A stretch of DNA of 64,000 nt from JBHJHP01 sp042219855 (GCF_042219855.1 NZ_JBHJHP010000003.1:372001-436000), one strand, 5' to 3'; positions 46,135 to 55,750 are shown, counted from the stretch's first letter. The notes: a model not told the origin generated them from the sequence alone. Program-made: numbers and translations.

Positions 46135-48558
46135 ATGCGAGTATTAAAATTTGGCGGTACTTCTGTAGGATCTGCTGAAAATATATTACGGGTCAAAAAG
46201 ATAGTTGAAGCCCGTTCTGAAAAAACAGTAGTTGTGGTCTCTGCGATTGGCGGAGTGACGGACCTTCTTCTTGAAACGGCAACTTATGCACAAAAGGGTG
46301 ATGATAAATACCTTGAATATTTCGATAAACTCAGAATCAGGCATCAGATTATAATTGATGAACTGTTGTCAAACGGACTTCATCAGGATGTAAAGAGTCA
46401 GATCGATAAATTACTGGATGAACTTAAAAATATTTATACTGGTGTTTACCTGATCCAGGAACTGTCAGAACGTACTTCAGATATCATTGTATCTTACGGT
46501 GAAAGAATGTCATCCATAATTCTGGCCAGTGTGTTGGGAGGAGTGCCCAATAAAGATGCCCGGAAATTTATTAAAACACGTCCGTCGTTTGGAAAGAATG
46601 TTGTGGATTTTGAAGTAACGGATGAACTGATCAGTGCCGCATTTACTGCAATGCCTCAGCTATCGGTTGTGCCGGGATTTATTGCCAGCAACACTAAGGG
46701 TGAGATTACAACATTGGGACGTGGAGGTTCAGATTATACGGCTGCTATTATTGCTGCTGCACTTGAGGCTGATATGCTTGAAATCTGGACCGACGTAGAT
46801 GGCTTTATGACTGCGGATCCGCGTGTAATAAAAAATGCCTATCCCATAGAAAAACTAAGTTATTCAGAGGCTATGGAATTGTCCCATTTCGGGGCTAAGG
46901 TGATCTATCCGCCAACAATTTATCCTGTGTTGCTTAAAGAGATTCCGGTGTTTATTAAAAATACAATGAATCCTGATGCGCCTGGAACCCTAATAAGCAA
47001 GGAACGGGATTCCGGTAAAGCCATTAAAGGGATTTCATCTATAAATGACACCTGTCTGATAACCATTCAGGGCATTGGGATGGTTGGCGTGATCGGAATA
47101 AACCATCGATTATTTGAAGCCCTGGCTAAAGCAAATATCAGCGTATTTCTGGTATCACAGGCCTCATCAGAAAACTCAACATCGTTTGCCATAAAAAATG
47201 CTGATGCGGAGAAAGCGGAACGTGCTATCCGGATGGAGTTTGCCAAGGAGTTTGAGTTCGGAGATATTAATCATATCATCATTGAAAAGGATCTGGCAAC
47301 CATAGCTATCGTTGGTGAGAATATGAAACATACCCCCGGTATAGCCGGAAAACTGTTTCAGACCCTTGGAAAAAACGGTATAAATGTTATTGCCTGTGCA
47401 CAGGGGGCATCTGAGCTGAATATCTCTTTTGTGATCAAACTGGAAAGCCTGCGTAAAGCACTTAATGTTATTCACGAATCGTTTTTCCTTTCAGAATATA
47501 TCGAGTTGAACCTGTTTATGGTTGGAGTAGGAACCGTTGGAAGTGATTTACTGCAACAACTGGCCAAACAACAAAAGAAACTGATGGAGGAACATCAGCT
47601 CAGGATCAGACTCGTAGGAATATCAAATTCAAAACGTTATGTACTCGATCGTGATGGTATTGACATATCAGACTATAAACAGCTTTTGCACGAATCGCCC
47701 AGGATAAGCAACCTGGAAGAGTATCAGAAGTCCATCATAGAACTGAATATGTTCAATTCCGTGTTTGTGGATTGCACAGCCAGTGAATCGGTTTCACGAC
47801 TATACAACGACCTGTTGAAACACAACGTTCATGTGGTTACTGCAAACAAGGTAGCAGCATCTTCATCATACGACAATTACAGGGAACTGAAGTTTATTGC
47901 ACAGAAACGTGGTGTTAAGTTTTTATTCGAAACCAATGTAGGGGCAGGCCTTCCCATTATCAATACTATGAATGCATTGATGAAAAGCGGGGACAAAATT
48001 GTGAAACTGGAAGCAGTCCTTTCCGGCACGTTAAACTTTATCTTCAATACCCTCAGCGCAGATGTACCGCTTAGCAAGGCCATTATGTTGGCCAAACAGG
48101 CAGGGTATTCAGAACCTGATCCGAGAATTGACCTCAGTGGTGTTGATGTAATCAGAAAACTGGTTATTCTGTCCCGTGAAGCAGGTTATAAAGTAGAACA
48201 GAATGATGTAAGGATGAAACCTTTTATTCCTCAGGATTGTTTTGAAGGAAAACCGGAAGAATTCTGGGAAAAAGTGAGCCGGCTGGATGCAGATTTTGAA
48301 GAAAAAAGAAAAGTGCTGGATAGTGAAAATAAAAAATGGCGCTATGTGGCAACAATGGAAAACGGTTCATGCAGTGTTGAGTTAAAGGAAGTGGGAGCCA
48401 AGCATCCGTTTTATGATCTGGAAGGAAGTAATAATATTATACTCATTACAACAGAAAGGTACAATGAATATCCTATGATGATTAAAGGGTATGGTGCCGG
48501 AGCCAGTGTGACAGCTGCAGGCGTATTTGCAGATATTATCAGTATTGCAAATCCATAG
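46135..48558 (+). CDS. thrA: Bifunctional aspartate kinase/homoserine dehydrogenase
   Basis: 807 aa cytoplasmic fusion. It catalyses the first and third steps from aspartate to homoserine. The aspartokinase part (about 1-295) starts MRVLKFGGTSVGSAENI and has TLGRGGSDYTAAIIA and WTDVDGFMTADPRV. Two ACT regulatory domains follow (about 310-455, e.g. IQGIGMVGVIGINHRLFEALAKANI and IAIVGENMKHTPGIAGKLFQTLGKNGINV). The homoserine dehydrogenase part (about 462-807) has the Rossmann motif LFMVGVGTVGSDLL, TANKVAAS, ETNVGAGLPII and SGTLNFIF. It is the first structural gene of the thr operon, followed by an ApgM-like gene and thrC. Feedback inhibition by threonine through ACT is known for the family. Confidence 0.97.
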   Translation: MRVLKFGGTSVGSAENILRVKKIVEARSEKTVVVVSAIGGVTDLLLETATYAQKGDDKYLEYFDKLRIRHQIIIDELLSNGLHQDVKSQIDKLLDELKNIYTGVYLIQELSERTSDIIVSYGERMSSIILASVLGGVPNKDARKFIKTRPSFGKNVVDFEVTDELISAAFTAMPQLSVVPGFIASNTKGEITTLGRGGSDYTAAIIAAALEADMLEIWTDVDGFMTADPRVIKNAYPIEKLSYSEAMELSHFGAKVIYPPTIYPVLLKEIPVFIKNTMNPDAPGTLISKERDSGKAIKGISSINDTCLITIQGIGMVGVIGINHRLFEALAKANISVFLVSQASSENSTSFAIKNADAEKAERAIRMEFAKEFEFGDINHIIIEKDLATIAIVGENMKHTPGIAGKLFQTLGKNGINVIACAQGASELNISFVIKLESLRKALNVIHESFFLSEYIELNLFMVGVGTVGSDLLQQLAKQQKKLMEEHQLRIRLVGISNSKRYVLDRDGIDISDYKQLLHESPRISNLEEYQKSIIELNMFNSVFVDCTASESVSRLYNDLLKHNVHVVTANKVAASSSYDNYRELKFIAQKRGVKFLFETNVGAGLPIINTMNALMKSGDKIVKLEAVLSGTLNFIFNTLSADVPLSKAIMLAKQAGYSEPDPRIDLSGVDVIRKLVILSREAGYKVEQNDVRMKPFIPQDCFEGKPEEFWEKVSRLDADFEEKRKVLDSENKKWRYVATMENGSCSVELKEVGAKHPFYDLEGSNNIILITTERYNEYPMMIKGYGAGASVTAAGVFADIISIANP

Positions 48559-48729
48559 AAGGAATAAGTTTTTTAGTCGTAAGTTAAATAGTAGTAAGTA
48601 GTAAGTGAAAAGTAGTAAGTGAAAAGTAGAAAGCAAAAGAGTTATGAGTCAGTCACAAGTCACACGGTAACCCGTAACTTATGACCTGTCTTGATACCAG
48701 ATGCTTGATACATGATACCGATAAAATAA
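48559..48729 (+). repeat. Short direct repeats in the thrA-apgM spacer
   Basis: Two perfect copies of a 14-bp unit, AGTAGTAAGTGAAA, lie at 48597-48610 and 48611-48624. Degenerate flanking pieces (GTAAGTTAAATAGTAGTAAG before, AGTAGAAAG after) extend the pattern. The spacer also has GATACC/GATAC words near 48693-48719. Such low-complexity repeats occur between Bacteroidota genes; no ORF is present. Confidence 0.7.
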
Positions 48730-49935
48730 ATGAAATATATAGTCATATTAGGAGATGGCATGGCGGACCATCGCGAACCGGAACTTGACAATAAAACGCC
48801 GTTAATGGTCGCAGATACACCATGGATTGATTTAGTTGCAAAAGCAGGCCAAAGTGGTATGCTGCATACCGTACCGGATAATTTTCATCCGGGAAGTGAA
48901 ATTGCAAATCTTTCGGTGATGGGGTATAATGTAGCCGAGGTTTTTGAAGGAAGGGGATCACTCGAAGCTGCCAGCATGGGGGTCGAACTTAAAGAAGGTG
49001 ATCTGGCTCTGCGATGTAACCTGATTTGCGTGGATGGAGACATCTTAAAAAACCATTCTGCCGGACATATCAGTGATAAAGAAGCAGCAGAACTTGTTAG
49101 TTATCTGAATGAAAACCTTTGTCCTGAAGGTGTTACCATTTATCCGGGGGTTAGTTATCGTCACCTCATGGTGATTAAAAACGGTAGCAAGGAGGTAAGT
49201 TGTACACCTCCTCACGATGTGCCGGGAACTCCTTTTGAAAAAGTACTGCCAAATGCTAAAAGCGATGAGGGGAAAGACACTGCAGATTTAATCCGTTCCC
49301 TGATTGTGAAATCGCAGAAACTACTGGAGAACCATCCGGTAAATATTTCCAGAAAAGATGCCGGAAAAGATCCTGCTAATTCCATTTGGCCATGGTCGCC
49401 CGGTTTCAGACCAGCAATGAAGACCATGAAGGAGTTGTACGGTGTAAAGAGTTCCGCTGTTATCTCTGCGGTTGATCTTATCCGCGGTATAGGTGTATAT
49501 GCAGGTATGGAAGTAATTATGGTGGAAGGTGCCACAGGGTTGTATGATACCAATTATGAGGGTAAAGCACAGGCTGCATTGGATGCATTAAAGCGCCATG
49601 ATTTTGTATATCTGCATATTGAAGCCAGCGATGAAGCAGGGCATGAGGGCGACTATAAGCTAAAAACAAGGACCATTGAATATCTTGATTCCCGGGTTGT
49701 AAAAACCATTTGGGAAGAAACTCAGAAATGGGATGAGGATGTAGCTATTGCCATTCTTCCCGATCATCCTACGCCGTGGAAAATCAAAACGCATACCCGC
49801 GAAGCAATACCTTTTATTATTTATAAACCGGGCTCAAAACCTGATGAGGTAGATAGATACGATGAGGATGCCTGTAAAACAGGTTCAATCGGTGAAATTT
49901 CAGGTAATGAATTCATGAAACGCTTTTTAAAATAA
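48730..49935 (+). CDS. apgM: ApgM-family (cofactor-independent phosphoglycerate mutase-like) protein, proposed homoserine kinase
   Basis: 401 aa alkaline-phosphatase-superfamily protein. Visible parts: MKYIVILGDGMADHREPELDNKTPL (metal Asp), HPGSEIANLSVMGYN with the active-site Ser, GRGSLEAASMGVEL, IWPWSPGFRP, HIEASDEAGHEGD and AILPDHPTPW with the closing metal ligands. In Bacteroidota this subgroup is found between thrA and thrC and has been proposed to act as the homoserine kinase missing from those genomes; the same context is seen here. The gap to thrC is 2 bp, so translation is probably coupled. Mutase activity cannot be excluded. Confidence 0.88.
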   Translation: MKYIVILGDGMADHREPELDNKTPLMVADTPWIDLVAKAGQSGMLHTVPDNFHPGSEIANLSVMGYNVAEVFEGRGSLEAASMGVELKEGDLALRCNLICVDGDILKNHSAGHISDKEAAELVSYLNENLCPEGVTIYPGVSYRHLMVIKNGSKEVSCTPPHDVPGTPFEKVLPNAKSDEGKDTADLIRSLIVKSQKLLENHPVNISRKDAGKDPANSIWPWSPGFRPAMKTMKELYGVKSSAVISAVDLIRGIGVYAGMEVIMVEGATGLYDTNYEGKAQAALDALKRHDFVYLHIEASDEAGHEGDYKLKTRTIEYLDSRVVKTIWEETQKWDEDVAIAILPDHPTPWKIKTHTREAIPFIIYKPGSKPDEVDRYDEDACKTGSIGEISGNEFMKRFLK

Positions 49936-49937
49936 GA

Positions 49938-51236
49938 ATGAAGTATTACAGCACGAACCATATTGCTCCCGAAGCAACCTTGCAAACAGCCGTAACCAAA
50001 GGCCTGGCACCGGATAAAGGTCTGTATATGCCGGAACGGATCAATGCGTTTGATCCAGCTTTTTTTGATGAAATGACAGGTTTATCCCTTCAGGAGGTTT
50101 CATACCGGGTAGCGGATAAATTTTTCGGTGAGGACATTGACAGGGATACCCTTAAAGCACTGGTTTATGATACCATGGCTTTTGATATACCACTGGTAAA
50201 AGTGACTGATACTATATGGTCGCTTGAGCTTTTTCATGGACCAACACTGGCATTTAAAGACGTAGGAGCACGTTTTATGGCCCGTTTACTTTCGCATTTT
50301 ATCAGGAAAGAAGGTGAAGGCGAGGTCAATGTTTTAGTGGCTACCTCCGGTGATACAGGAAGTGCGGTGGCTAATGGTTTTCTTGATGTTGAAGGAATCA
50401 ATGTTTTTGTACTCTATCCCAAAGGTCTGGTGAGTGAAATCCAGGAAAAACAGTTTACTACACTTGGCAAAAATATAACAGCCATAGAAATTGATGGTAC
50501 CTTCGATGATTGTCAGCGCCTGGTGAAGCAAGCATTTTTAGACGAAGATATTACAGTTAAACTCACGTTGACATCTGCTAACTCAATTAATGTAGCGCGT
50601 TTTCTTCCCCAGTCGTTTTACTATTTCTGGGGTGTTGCCCAACTGAAAAACAGGGGTGTTACCGATCGTATTGTATGCAGTGTTCCAAGTGGAAACTTTG
50701 GAAACATAACAGCAGGTCTTTTTGGTCAGAAAATGGGATTGCCTGTTTCAAGGTTTATTGCAGCAAATAACAGGAACGACATTTTCTACAATTACCTGAA
50801 ATCGGGAAGTTATGAACCCAAACCCTCTGTGGCAACCATTGCCAATGCCATGGATGTAGGTGATCCAAGTAATTTCGCCCGCGTCCTTGATCTTTACAGC
50901 TCATCTTACGGCAGCATCAAAGAGAATATTACAGCATATACCTATACCGACAGTCAGATAAGTGAGACCTTAAGAACGGTATGGCAGGAAAATAAGTATT
51001 TGCTTGATCCACATGGAGCTACAGGTTACAGAGCATTGCAGGAAGGATTAAAAGACGGGGAGACAGGCTTCTTTATTGAGACGGCTCATCCGGCCAAGTT
51101 CCTTCAAACCGTTGAAGGCATCATAACGGAAAAGTTTGAGATTCCCGATAAATTGCAGGAATTTATGAAGGGGGAAAAAAAGGTTGTAGCTTTATCATCA
51201 GAATTTGGTGATTTTAAATCCTTTTTATTAGACTGA
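49938..51236 (+). CDS. thrC: Threonine synthase
   Basis: 432 aa PLP enzyme converting O-phosphohomoserine to threonine, cytoplasmic. It starts with MKYYSTNHIAPEATLQTAVTKGLAPDKGLYMP, the N-terminal block of the long bacterial form. The PLP lysine is in HGPTLAFKDVGARFMAR; other conserved parts are VLVATSGDTGSAVANGF and CSVPSGNFGNITAGLFG. It is the last gene of the thr operon. No clear hairpin follows. Confidence 0.97.
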   Translation: MKYYSTNHIAPEATLQTAVTKGLAPDKGLYMPERINAFDPAFFDEMTGLSLQEVSYRVADKFFGEDIDRDTLKALVYDTMAFDIPLVKVTDTIWSLELFHGPTLAFKDVGARFMARLLSHFIRKEGEGEVNVLVATSGDTGSAVANGFLDVEGINVFVLYPKGLVSEIQEKQFTTLGKNITAIEIDGTFDDCQRLVKQAFLDEDITVKLTLTSANSINVARFLPQSFYYFWGVAQLKNRGVTDRIVCSVPSGNFGNITAGLFGQKMGLPVSRFIAANNRNDIFYNYLKSGSYEPKPSVATIANAMDVGDPSNFARVLDLYSSSYGSIKENITAYTYTDSQISETLRTVWQENKYLLDPHGATGYRALQEGLKDGETGFFIETAHPAKFLQTVEGIITEKFEIPDKLQEFMKGEKKVVALSSEFGDFKSFLLD

Positions 51237-51283
51237 TAAAAAACAAATAATTGATTCCCAAAGCAATATTTTTTGTTTTTTGT

Positions 51284-51291
51284 TAGTTTTG
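51284..51291 (+). promoter_or_regulatory. Candidate -7 promoter box
   Basis: TAGTTTTG matches TAnnTTTG and lies 37 bp before the DUF4837 ATG, the same distance as the box before pgk. No good -33 element was found. Confidence 0.4.
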
Positions 51292-51328
51292 TAAATAGAA
51301 CTCAGTCACTCAACTAAACAAGTATACC

Positions 51329-52357
51329 ATGAAATATCTTAAATTATTCGCCGGCGTATTTTCATTATTAGTCTTAGTTTCCTGTGGAAATTCAACTGTA
51401 ACGACGCTTCCAACACCCAGCGGACGTCCGGGAGATTTACTTATTATTATTGATCAGGATGTGTGGAAATCCCCGGGTGGTGATACGCTTAAAAACTTAT
51501 TTCAACAGGATATTGTAGGACTTCCCTGGGAAGAGACGATGTTTGATATTTCTCATACAGATCATGAAAACTTTATACGTATACTTCATACGGCAAGGAG
51601 TATTATTGATGTGGATGTGAGTAAAACTTACTCTCAGCCAAAGGTGGTTTATCAAACCGATCTTTATTCCAGAACTCAGCGCTTTATTAAAATTCAGCTT
51701 CCTTCTGTAAAAGATTTAAAACCTGTGGTAGAGAAAGAAGGAATGAAGATGTTATCATTTATTTATCAGGGAGAACGGGAACGGTTTCTTGCAAATTACC
51801 GCAAGTTTAATAACCCCGATCTGATGAAAATGGTAAAGGACAGTATTGGTGTCGATATGATTATTCCGAGTGATTTTACCCGCTACAGTTTTCATGATAA
51901 TTTTGTGTGGATGCTTGCCAAGAGCAACGATTATATGAAGTATCTGGCCATATATACCTATGATTATAAATCACAGAGCCAGCTGACCAAGAAAAATCTT
52001 GTAGCAATGCGTGACTCAGTAATGCGGGTCAATATTCCGGGTTCACGTCCGGGATCATACATGTCAACCGGTATGTTTTATCCACCTGTGCTGACCCAGT
52101 TTATGGATCATGGAAAATATGTGGCAGAACTCAGAGGTATCTGGGAAACTGAAGGCGATATGATGGGAGGCCCTTTTGTGAGCCAGACCCGGATAGATGA
52201 AGCCTCAAACAGGGTGGTTACGGTGGAGGTTTTCCTGTATGCACCACACAAGAATAAAAGAAACACAATGCGCGAACTGGAATCGCTGCTATATACAGTA
52301 AAACTCTCTGATGAAGAGAAACCTCAGGGAACTCAAAACAAGGAAGATGAAGAATGA
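51329..52357 (+). CDS. DUF4837-family lipoprotein
   Basis: 342 aa. A lipoprotein signal ends in LVSC (about Cys19). The body matches the DUF4837 pattern: PSGRPGDLLIIIDQDVWKSPGGDTLKNLF near the start, LPWEETMFDISHTDHENF, a central IPSDFTRYSFHDNFVWM and the GIWETEGDMMGGPFVSQTRID block. The function is not known; the family is restricted to Bacteroidota. Its end overlaps the pdxA start by 11 bp, so the two are co-translated. Confidence 0.85.
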   Translation: MKYLKLFAGVFSLLVLVSCGNSTVTTLPTPSGRPGDLLIIIDQDVWKSPGGDTLKNLFQQDIVGLPWEETMFDISHTDHENFIRILHTARSIIDVDVSKTYSQPKVVYQTDLYSRTQRFIKIQLPSVKDLKPVVEKEGMKMLSFIYQGERERFLANYRKFNNPDLMKMVKDSIGVDMIIPSDFTRYSFHDNFVWMLAKSNDYMKYLAIYTYDYKSQSQLTKKNLVAMRDSVMRVNIPGSRPGSYMSTGMFYPPVLTQFMDHGKYVAELRGIWETEGDMMGGPFVSQTRIDEASNRVVTVEVFLYAPHKNKRNTMRELESLLYTVKLSDEEKPQGTQNKEDEE

Positions 52358-53456
52358 TAAGATCGTTGTAGGCATAACGCATGGTGACATAAACGGAATC
52401 GGTTATGAAGTCATCATAAAACTTTTAAGTGATAACAGGCTCTTTGAGTTGTGTACGCCTGTTATCTATGGCTCACCTAAAGTTATGGCTTACCATAAAA
52501 AAGCTACGGATTCTGAAAATATAAACTTTAATAACATCAACCATGCCCGCGAAGCCAGGGATAACCGTGCTAACATTGTAAACTGTGTCAGTGACGATGT
52601 AAAGGTAGAACTTGGTCAGCTGACAACTGAAGCCGGCAAAGCATCCTACGATGCACTGAATTCAGCTGTTAAAGATTTAAAGGGGGGTGAGATTGATGTA
52701 CTGGTTACGGCACCTATTAATAAAGAAAGCATTACTCAGGCAGGTTTCGAGTTTCCCGGACATACGGAGTATCTGGAGAGTAATTTTAACGGGGAGGCTT
52801 TGATGCTCATGGTGAGTGATAACCTTAAAGTGGCCGTTGTAACAGGACATATTCCGTTAGGAGAGGTTAAAAACAGCATTACAGCTGAACTGATTGAGAA
52901 AAAACTACGTATACTGAACAGATCACTTATTACGGATTTTAATATCCGCAAACCAAGAATAGCTGTCATGGGACTTAATCCGCATGCAGGCGATAATGGT
53001 GTGATTGGCGATGAAGAAAAAGAGATGATTGAGCCACTGCTGAATAAGATGAGAGATAGTGGTATGCTGGTATTTGGTCCGTTCCCGGCCGATGGTTTTT
53101 TTGGAGCGAAGCGTGAATACAAGTATGATGCTGTTTTAGCCATGTATCACGATCAGGGGCTTATTCCCTTTAAGGTACTTAGTATGGAACATGGAGTGAA
53201 TTATACAGCCGGACTGGACATTATCAGAACAAGTCCGGCACATGGTACTGCATTTGATCTGGCAGGTAAAGGTGAAGCAAGTGAGGAAAGTCTTCGTGAA
53301 GCAGTCTACCTGGCTCTGGATACATTCAGGAACCGGCAGAGTTATGATCAGGCGAATAAAAACCCGTTGAAGAAGCAGGTACTTCCGGGACAGTTTTCCG
53401 GTCCCGACTTATCGGTTGATCAGCTGGATGATGTTGAAAAAGAAGTTGACGATTAA
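52347..53456 (+). CDS. pdxA: 4-hydroxythreonine-4-phosphate dehydrogenase
   Basis: 369 aa, pyridoxal-phosphate biosynthesis, NAD-dependent and metal-dependent. The frame is open from 52311, but the ATG at 52347 (MKNDKIVVGITHGDINGIGYEV) gives the family N-terminus. Metal His residues lie in PGHTEYL, AMYHDQGLIPFK and TSPAHGTAFD. TAPINKESI and GLNPHAGDNGVIGDEE are diagnostic. It is cotranscribed with DUF4837 and ends at a strong terminator. Its substrate class, phosphorylated hydroxythreonine, does not link it directly to the thr operon upstream. Confidence 0.96.
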   Translation: MKNDKIVVGITHGDINGIGYEVIIKLLSDNRLFELCTPVIYGSPKVMAYHKKATDSENINFNNINHAREARDNRANIVNCVSDDVKVELGQLTTEAGKASYDALNSAVKDLKGGEIDVLVTAPINKESITQAGFEFPGHTEYLESNFNGEALMLMVSDNLKVAVVTGHIPLGEVKNSITAELIEKKLRILNRSLITDFNIRKPRIAVMGLNPHAGDNGVIGDEEKEMIEPLLNKMRDSGMLVFGPFPADGFFGAKREYKYDAVLAMYHDQGLIPFKVLSMEHGVNYTAGLDIIRTSPAHGTAFDLAGKGEASEESLREAVYLALDTFRNRQSYDQANKNPLKKQVLPGQFSGPDLSVDQLDDVEKEVDD

Positions 53457-53476
53457 ACGTAATTACAGAATACCAT

Positions 53477-53503
53477 AAAAGGGGACCGTTAAGTCCCCTT
53501 TTT
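53477..53503 (+). terminator. Intrinsic terminator after pdxA
   Basis: AAAAGGGGAC (53477-53486) pairs with GTCCCCTTTT (53493-53502) around loop CGTTAA. The T run at 53499-53503 completes it on the plus strand. Confidence 0.92.
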
Positions 53504-53519
53504 CGTTTGAATATGGCAT

Positions 53520-53549
53520 AAAAAAAGCGCTCTGAAGAGCGCTTTTTTT
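53520..53549 (-). terminator. Terminator of the lpx operon
   Basis: AAAAAAAGCGCTC (53520-53532), loop TGAA, GAGCGCTTTTTTT (53537-53549). It is symmetric and could work both ways; on the minus strand it ends the lpxA transcript, and the lpxA stop codon (53550-53548) touches its arm. Confidence 0.88.
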
Positions 53550-54327
53550 ATTGAAAATATCCTCGTATAATACCGCGTTTTGCGTTTCGGATGAAAAGAA
53601 TGATTTCATCCCTTTCTTTTGTTGCAGGTAGTTCTGCTTCAATCAAATCACAGGCATCGGTATTGTTTAATCCCTTTTGATAAATATAGCGATAGATTTC
53701 CTGTATATCCCTGATCTGGTCATTATCATATCCGCGACGACGAAGTCCTATTGAATTTACTCCGGCATAGGAGAGCGGTTCACGCGCTGCCTTAATAAAT
53801 GGTGGTACATCTTTACGTACCAGTGATCCACCCGATATCATAACATGTGAACCAATATGACAAAACTGATGAACAGCTACAAGTCCACTCATGATGGCCC
53901 AGTCGTCTACAATAACTTCTCCGGCCAGCTGAGTGGCATTTCCCAGGATAACATTATCACCTACATAACAATCATGTGCAACATGAACATATGCCATGAT
54001 GAGGCAGTTACTTCCTACTACTGTTTTACCTCTGGCGACCGTACCTCGGTTTACAGTAACACACTCGCGGATGGTGGTGTTATCTCCAATTTCAGCAGTC
54101 GTTTCTTCACCCCGGAATTTTAAATCCTGGGGAATAGCAGAGATAACAGCTCCCGGAAATATATTACAGTTTTTCCCAATTCTTGCGCCTTCAAGAATAG
54201 TTGCTCCGGAACCGATACGTGTTCCTTCTTTTATAACTACGTTTTTATCAATAGAAACGAAAGGTTCTATAACCACGTTCGGAGCAATTTTTGCTTCCGG
54301 GTGTACATACGCTAATGGTTGCTTCAT
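53548..54327 (-). CDS. lpxA: UDP-N-acetylglucosamine acyltransferase
   Basis: 259 aa cytoplasmic trimeric acyltransferase, first step of lipid A synthesis. The left-handed beta-helix hexapeptide repeats run from about 8 to 190 (IAPNVVIEPFVSI, IGSGATILEGARIGKNC). Catalytic His118 is in YVHVAHDC, and GGSLVRKDVPPF and the NSIGLRRRGY block are diagnostic. Helical C-terminus from about 195. It is the last gene of lpxD, lpxC-fabZ, lpxA, 20 bp after the fusion gene. Confidence 0.96.
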   Translation of the reverse strand: MKQPLAYVHPEAKIAPNVVIEPFVSIDKNVVIKEGTRIGSGATILEGARIGKNCNIFPGAVISAIPQDLKFRGEETTAEIGDNTTIRECVTVNRGTVARGKTVVGSNCLIMAYVHVAHDCYVGDNVILGNATQLAGEVIVDDWAIMSGLVAVHQFCHIGSHVMISGGSLVRKDVPPFIKAAREPLSYAGVNSIGLRRRGYDNDQIRDIQEIYRYIYQKGLNNTDACDLIEAELPATKERDEIILFIRNAKRGIIRGYFQ

Positions 54328-54347
54328 TTGTTTCTTCGTGTTAGGTT

Positions 54348-55742
54348 TTATTTGTTTTTAATAATTTGTGCCATAAATTCCGCTTCGGCCACTACTTTGT
54401 CACCAACAAAAGCAAGTCCTCTGGCACTGGCAATACCTCTACGTATCGGAGATGTGAGTTCTAATTTAAAAATAACAGTATCTCCGGGTACTACTTTTCT
54501 TCTGAATTTTACGTTATCTATTTTTAGGAAATATGTTGAATATCTATCCGGTTCATCAACCTCGCTTAATACAAGTATTCCCATGGTCTGAGCCATAGCT
54601 TCTACCAGCAATACGCCAGGCATTACAGGTTCTTCGGGAAAGTGGCCACGGAAAAAATCCTCGTTCATTGAAACGTTCTTAAGCCCGATAATGGTTTCTG
54701 AATCTTCGATTCTGAGAATTTTGTCAATCATTAAAAAGGGTGGCCGGTGCGGCAACAATGTTTTGATCTGATTAACATCCATAAAAGGTTCAACTGTAGG
54801 ATCATAGGAAGGGACCTGTTCCGGGTTTCGCTTTATTGCTTTCCGGATCAACTTGGCTGTCTCTGTATTAACATGGTGACCGGGTTTGGTAGCTATAACT
54901 TTACCTTCTATTCTGCAGCCAATGAGAGACAGATCGCCGATAACATCAAGAATTTTGTGCCGTGCGGGTTCATTGGTATAAGTCAGCTCAGTGTTACTGA
55001 GATAGCCATTGGATTCTACATTCACATGTTCATGGTTGAACAAATCAGCCAACCGATCCAGTTCTTCCTGACTCACTTCCTTATCAACAATTACAAGGGC
55101 ATTGTCGAGGTTTCCACCTCTTACCTGGTTGTTTTTTAACAGCGGTTCAAGTTCATGAAGAAACACAAATGTTTTACATGCAGCAACCTCGGCTTCGTAG
55201 TTGTCGAGAGAATCCATGTTTGCATATTGGTTTGAAAGCAGATTTGAGCCCTCAAATGAAAGCAGGGTGCTTACACTGAATTTATCATCCGGCAAAATAA
55301 CGATGCTGCTTCCTGAATTTTCATCCGTATATTCAATTTTTGATGTTGGTTTAAAGACAAATGCTTTCTTATCCTGCTCTTCAATACCAACGGCTTTTAT
55401 TTTATCAATAAAAGGCCTGGCACTACCTTCCATAATGGGCATCTCAGGTCCGTTTATCTCAATGAGGCAGTTGTCAATACCTGATGCATATAAGGCAGAT
55501 AAAGCATGTTCAATGGTTGAAACGGTTGCTTCACCTTTCCCGATAACTGTGCTTCTGGTTGTGTTGACCACATTCTCAGCTACGGCATCAAAAACCGGTG
55601 CATTCTCAAGGTCAATACGCTTAATCTGGTATCCTGAGTCAACTGGTGCTGGTTTGAAAGTCGCTTTTACTTTAGCTCCGGTATGAAGCCCCTGACCCTC
55701 TAATGCAAACTCGGCAGCCAGTGTTTTCTGAAAAATACTCAT
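54348..55742 (-). CDS. lpxC-fabZ: Fused UDP-3-O-acyl-GlcNAc deacetylase and 3-hydroxyacyl-ACP dehydratase
   Basis: 464 aa. The LpxC half (about 1-310) starts QKTLAAEFALEGQGLHTGAKV and carries zinc ligands in STIEHALSALYASGI (His) and EPARHKILDVIGDLSLIG (His, Asp), plus GHHVNT. The FabZ half (about 320-464) has IKTLLPHRPPFLMIDKI and the hot-dog active site GHFPEEPVMPGVLLVEAMAQ (His, Glu). This fusion is typical of Bacteroidota and couples lipid A deacetylation with fatty-acid synthesis, two steps that compete for 3-hydroxyacyl-ACP. It lies 8 bp downstream of lpxD. Confidence 0.97.
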   Translation of the reverse strand: MSIFQKTLAAEFALEGQGLHTGAKVKATFKPAPVDSGYQIKRIDLENAPVFDAVAENVVNTTRSTVIGKGEATVSTIEHALSALYASGIDNCLIEINGPEMPIMEGSARPFIDKIKAVGIEEQDKKAFVFKPTSKIEYTDENSGSSIVILPDDKFSVSTLLSFEGSNLLSNQYANMDSLDNYEAEVAACKTFVFLHELEPLLKNNQVRGGNLDNALVIVDKEVSQEELDRLADLFNHEHVNVESNGYLSNTELTYTNEPARHKILDVIGDLSLIGCRIEGKVIATKPGHHVNTETAKLIRKAIKRNPEQVPSYDPTVEPFMDVNQIKTLLPHRPPFLMIDKILRIEDSETIIGLKNVSMNEDFFRGHFPEEPVMPGVLLVEAMAQTMGILVLSEVDEPDRYSTYFLKIDNVKFRRKVVPGDTVIFKLELTSPIRRGIASARGLAFVGDKVVAEAEFMAQIIKNK

Positions 55743-55750
55743 ATTTTTTA

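Noticed and set aside
48597..48624. Possible CRISPR-like repeat
   Set aside because: Two direct 14-bp copies with no spacer between them and no cas genes; simple tandem repeat.
54747..55686. Two plus-strand frames (130 and 161 codons) over lpxC-fabZ
   Set aside because: Both are antisense to the LpxC domain, whose zinc-site motifs are clear.
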